Positions 6,370 to 7,749 of a stretch of DNA of 7,749 bases are shown here, one piece after another (the first letter of the stretch is position 1; each line of letters begins with the position of its first letter). Under the pieces are notes generated by a model. It saw nothing but the letters and a program-made list of their open reading frames with translations. It did no database searches and was not told where the DNA came from. The stretch covers positions 394-8,142 of the forward strand of contig PEWF01000042.1 in NCBI GenBank assembly GCA_002779595.1. Direction: 5' to 3'. Source of the stretch: an archaeon CG07_land_8_20_14_0_80_38_8 (GTDB lineage: Archaea > Nanobdellota > Nanobdellia > Tiddalikarchaeales > Tiddalikarchaeaceae). The translations under genes and the position numbers were made by a program.

Positions 6370-6686
6370 TTTTTAATCCCTCTTTCAATATTTTCAACCT
6401 TGCTCATTACCTCTTTTAATTCTTCAATAATAATGTTAATGCTGTTTTTCACTGTTTCAAGCTCTAATTCAGCACTGCTCTGCTGGAAAGGTGATTCCTC
6501 AATAAAATCAGGAGCTGGGGGTGCAGGCGGGGCGTCCAATACTTTTTCCTCATTCACTATTTTTTCATTCCCTGCTGTTTCAGCAACGTCTTCGCCTTCC
6601 ACATTGGTGAAGGGGTTCTTTACTGGTTCTTCAGAATTAAAACTTTTGTCTTCAACTTTTTTCTTAACCAAATCAAAAATGCCCAT
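6366..6686 (-). CDS. Acidic, proline-containing coiled-coil protein (106 residues), unrecognised
   Basis: A soluble 106-residue protein that matches no family I know. Three parts are visible. A short N-terminal segment, MGIFDLVKKKVEDK, is amphipathic. An acidic, probably disordered middle (about 15-70) carries PPAPPAP (53-59). The C-terminal helix (about 72-105) has heptad-like spacing (ELELETVKNSINIIIEELKE) and should form a coiled coil. Such a layout suits an adaptor or tethering subunit rather than an enzyme. It is the first gene of a two-gene unit: its TGA overlaps the DUF63 start as ATGA, so a physical or functional link with that membrane protein is plausible but unproven. It is divergent from the large gene at 6762, and its start codon lies in one arm of a 15-bp inverted repeat whose other arm holds that gene's start. 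The opposite-strand frame over this region reads as a Ser/Thr/Phe-rich shadow and is not called. Confidence 0.75.
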   Translation of the reverse strand: MGIFDLVKKKVEDKSFNSEEPVKNPFTNVEGEDVAETAGNEKIVNEEKVLDAPPAPPAPDFIEESPFQQSSAELELETVKNSINIIIEELKEVMSKVENIERGIKK

Positions 6687-6713
6687 AACCTTGATTTTTT
6701 TATTAAATTCAGG

Positions 6714-6722
6714 ATTTAAAAA
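6714..6722 (-). promoter_or_regulatory. TATA-like box for the coiled-coil/DUF63 gene pair
   Basis: On the minus strand the region reads TTTTTAAAT, about 32 bases before the ATG at 6686. The expected start of transcription falls within or beside the left arm of the inverted repeat. TTTAATAAA nearer the start (complement of 6699-6707) is an alternative. Confidence 0.4.
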
Positions 6723-6724
6723 GA

Positions 6725-6737
6725 TTTAATAATAAAA
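6725..6737 (+). promoter_or_regulatory. TATA-like box for the large unknown gene
   Basis: TTTAATAATAAAA is centred about 31 bases before the ATG at 6762, next to the opposing TATA element. Transcription would start within the right arm of the inverted repeat, leaving a leader of a few bases at most. Confidence 0.45.
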
Positions 6738-6761
6738 AACTGCTTTATTAAAATCAAGGTT

Positions 6762-7749
6762 ATGATTACTGAATCTGAGAAGACAAAAATATTAACCAAA
6801 GCGCGCGCAAAGGATCCTGAACTTTTCGGAGCTGACTGGCCAGCGCAGTATAAGATTATAGTCAACACTCCGTTCCAGAGCATTGGCAAATATTACAACA
6901 TGGTTTTAAAGGAGTTAAGGGAGTTCGGATTCAAGAACCTGACAAAAGTTAATCAAGCCCTGAGCGCTAGTCCTACGAGCGCTTTTTATGCTGACGTTGC
7001 GCAGAGGAAAGCTTACGCAAAGGAGCAGTTTGACAAGGGGCAGGGATTAATTAACGGAATAATCCAGCAGGTTATGAAATTAATTTACAGTTTGAAAGAG
7101 TTTGACTTAATTCTTGACATTTTCAAGAGACTGGAAAGCAGTGATGATTCTGAAAAGCTTGCTGCTGAATTAAACTTAAGGAGAATCTGGCTTGACGAGG
7201 TTGACGTGAAGAAAGGCAGGGGAAGCATTCACACAATAAGCACAGCGCAGGGCATGGAATTCGTAAGCTTAAGGGATTCATTCTTAGTAATCAAAGATTT
7301 GAGGAGCATTGATGAATTAACTGTTAATGACAGGGTTAAAAGGATTTTAAAGGACAGGTTCAGCGAGTACAGTGACTGGAAGAAAGCTTATAAGAAGGAT
7401 ATTGAAGGCAGGAAGAAAATCCAGAAAGAATATTTAAGGAACCAGGTGGAATCGTTAAAAATGCAGTTGGAATGGGTTAAACCCTATTACACTTTAATGC
7501 AGCAGCTGGAAATAGACACAGGGGTTGCGAATCCTGATTTACTGGCAGGCGTGGATACGAACATTATAAAGACAAAAATAAGAGGAGTAATAGGTGGAGA
7601 AGAAAATAACTCGCTTGCTACCGCATTCCTTGACGTGGACTTTTATTTTAAGACGAGCCCTGTTCAGGTAACGGGCGAGCAGGGCAGGGCTTTTCATCAT
7701 AGGTTCATGACAGAAATCACTTACACGCCGTACGTGATGAGCAATGATG
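6762..7749 (+). CDS. Large unrecognised, helix-rich soluble protein, C-terminus cut by window edge
   Basis: I translated this by hand from ATG at 6762; it stays open for 329 codons to the right edge. I do not recognise the family. There is no signal peptide or membrane segment, so it is probably cytoplasmic. Residues 1-60 are charged and include ADWPAQYKIIVNTPFQS (24-40). Residues 80-125 are helical with a hydrophobic stretch, GIIQQVMKLIYSLKEFDLIL (99-118). Residues 138-182 look mixed, with RRIWLDEVDVKKGRGS. A long basic helix with coiled-coil character runs from about 190 to 250 (RKKIQKEYLRNQVESLKMQL). The visible end (285-329) looks strand-rich. No Walker motif, nuclease motif, zinc-binding cysteines or other catalytic signature is seen, and there are no cysteines at all in the visible part. 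It shares a mirrored promoter with the coiled-coil/DUF63 pair. A structural or scaffold role is conceivable, no more than that. Confidence 0.85.
   Translation, partial: MITESEKTKILTKARAKDPELFGADWPAQYKIIVNTPFQSIGKYYNMVLKELREFGFKNLTKVNQALSASPTSAFYADVAQRKAYAKEQFDKGQGLINGIIQQVMKLIYSLKEFDLILDIFKRLESSDDSEKLAAELNLRRIWLDEVDVKKGRGSIHTISTAQGMEFVSLRDSFLVIKDLRSIDELTVNDRVKRILKDRFSEYSDWKKAYKKDIEGRKKIQKEYLRNQVESLKMQLEWVKPYYTLMQQLEIDTGVANPDLLAGVDTNIIKTKIRGVIGGEENNSLATAFLDVDFYFKTSPVQVTGEQGRAFHHRFMTEITYTPYVMSND

Larger units (their letters stand above)
6684..6764. repeat. 15-bp perfect inverted repeat enclosing both divergent start codons
   Basis: CATAACCTTGATTTT (6684-6698) and AAAATCAAGGTTATG (6750-6764) are exact reverse complements, 51 bases apart. 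Each arm consists of a start codon plus the 12 bases before it, and identity stops exactly at the ATG on both sides. Both messages would therefore share the same leader ending AAGGTT-ATG. AGGT lies too near the ATG to be an ordinary Shine-Dalgarno site. A dimeric or paired regulator site overlapping both transcription starts is the simplest reading. Confidence 0.75.

Noticed and set aside
6400..6729. Plus-strand frame of 109 codons rich in Ser, Thr and Phe
   Set aside because: It mirrors the acidic coiled-coil gene and runs through the divergent promoter and inverted repeat; it has no ribosome-binding site and its composition is that of an antisense shadow.
6750..6761. AAGGTT before the ATG as a normal Shine-Dalgarno site
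   Set aside because: AGGT is only one base from the ATG, too close for ordinary pairing with 16S rRNA, and the TATA position predicts little or no leader.
1..7749. CRISPR array, insertion sequence, prophage or toxin-antitoxin system
   Set aside because: No spaced direct repeats, transposase motifs, target-site duplications or recognisable toxin or antitoxin families were seen; the recognised genes are core archaeal ones.

Overview
The window looks like a compact, AT-rich archaeal chromosome segment. ABCE1 (universal in archaea and eukaryotes), an NKMD-type YchF-like GTPase with a TGS domain, a CDKAL1-type tRNA methylthiotransferase, a HEMK2/Mtq2-type methyltransferase and a DUF63 membrane protein all point to Archaea. 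TATA-like boxes sit about 24-32 bases ahead of several start codons, as expected for archaeal leaderless or nearly leaderless transcripts. Tight ATGA overlaps and several unrecognised small proteins would fit a reduced DPANN-type genome (Woesearchaeota or Pacearchaeota style), but that placement is only a guess. I see no mobile element, phage gene, CRISPR array, tRNA or rRNA.

Layout. Positions 1-1704, minus strand: a three-gene operon reading leftwards, made of an unknown membrane protein, a DUF167 protein and a CDKAL1-type tRNA methylthiotransferase cut by the left edge. Each junction is an ATGA overlap. A 35-base divergent promoter region separates this operon from the plus-strand series at 1740-5289: HEMK2-like methyltransferase, YchF-like GTPase and ABCE1, each preceded by its own TATA-like box. 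A spacer of about 120 bases with a 10-bp inverted repeat follows, then an unannotated-looking 58-residue two-helix membrane ORF (5410-5586). That ORF abuts, stop to stop, a minus-strand pair reading leftwards from 6686: an acidic coiled-coil protein and a DUF63 membrane protein. The pair is divergent from a large unrecognised protein (6762 to the right edge). The 75-base divergent spacer is bounded by a perfect 15-bp inverted repeat that includes both start codons. No stretch longer than about 130 bases lacks a gene.

How the genes work together. The left two thirds is a translation-maintenance block. The methylthiotransferase would modify t6A37 of ANN-decoding tRNAs, the HEMK2-like enzyme would methylate the GGQ glutamine of release factor aRF1, the YchF-like GTPase belongs to a ribosome-associated family, and ABCE1 splits ribosomes after aRF1 acts. 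The right third is the poorly known part. An acidic tail-like or adaptor-like coiled-coil protein is translationally coupled to a DUF63 membrane protein, and appears co-regulated with a large, probably cytoplasmic, helix-rich protein through a mirrored promoter. If there is an undescribed system here, 5400-7749 is where I would look.
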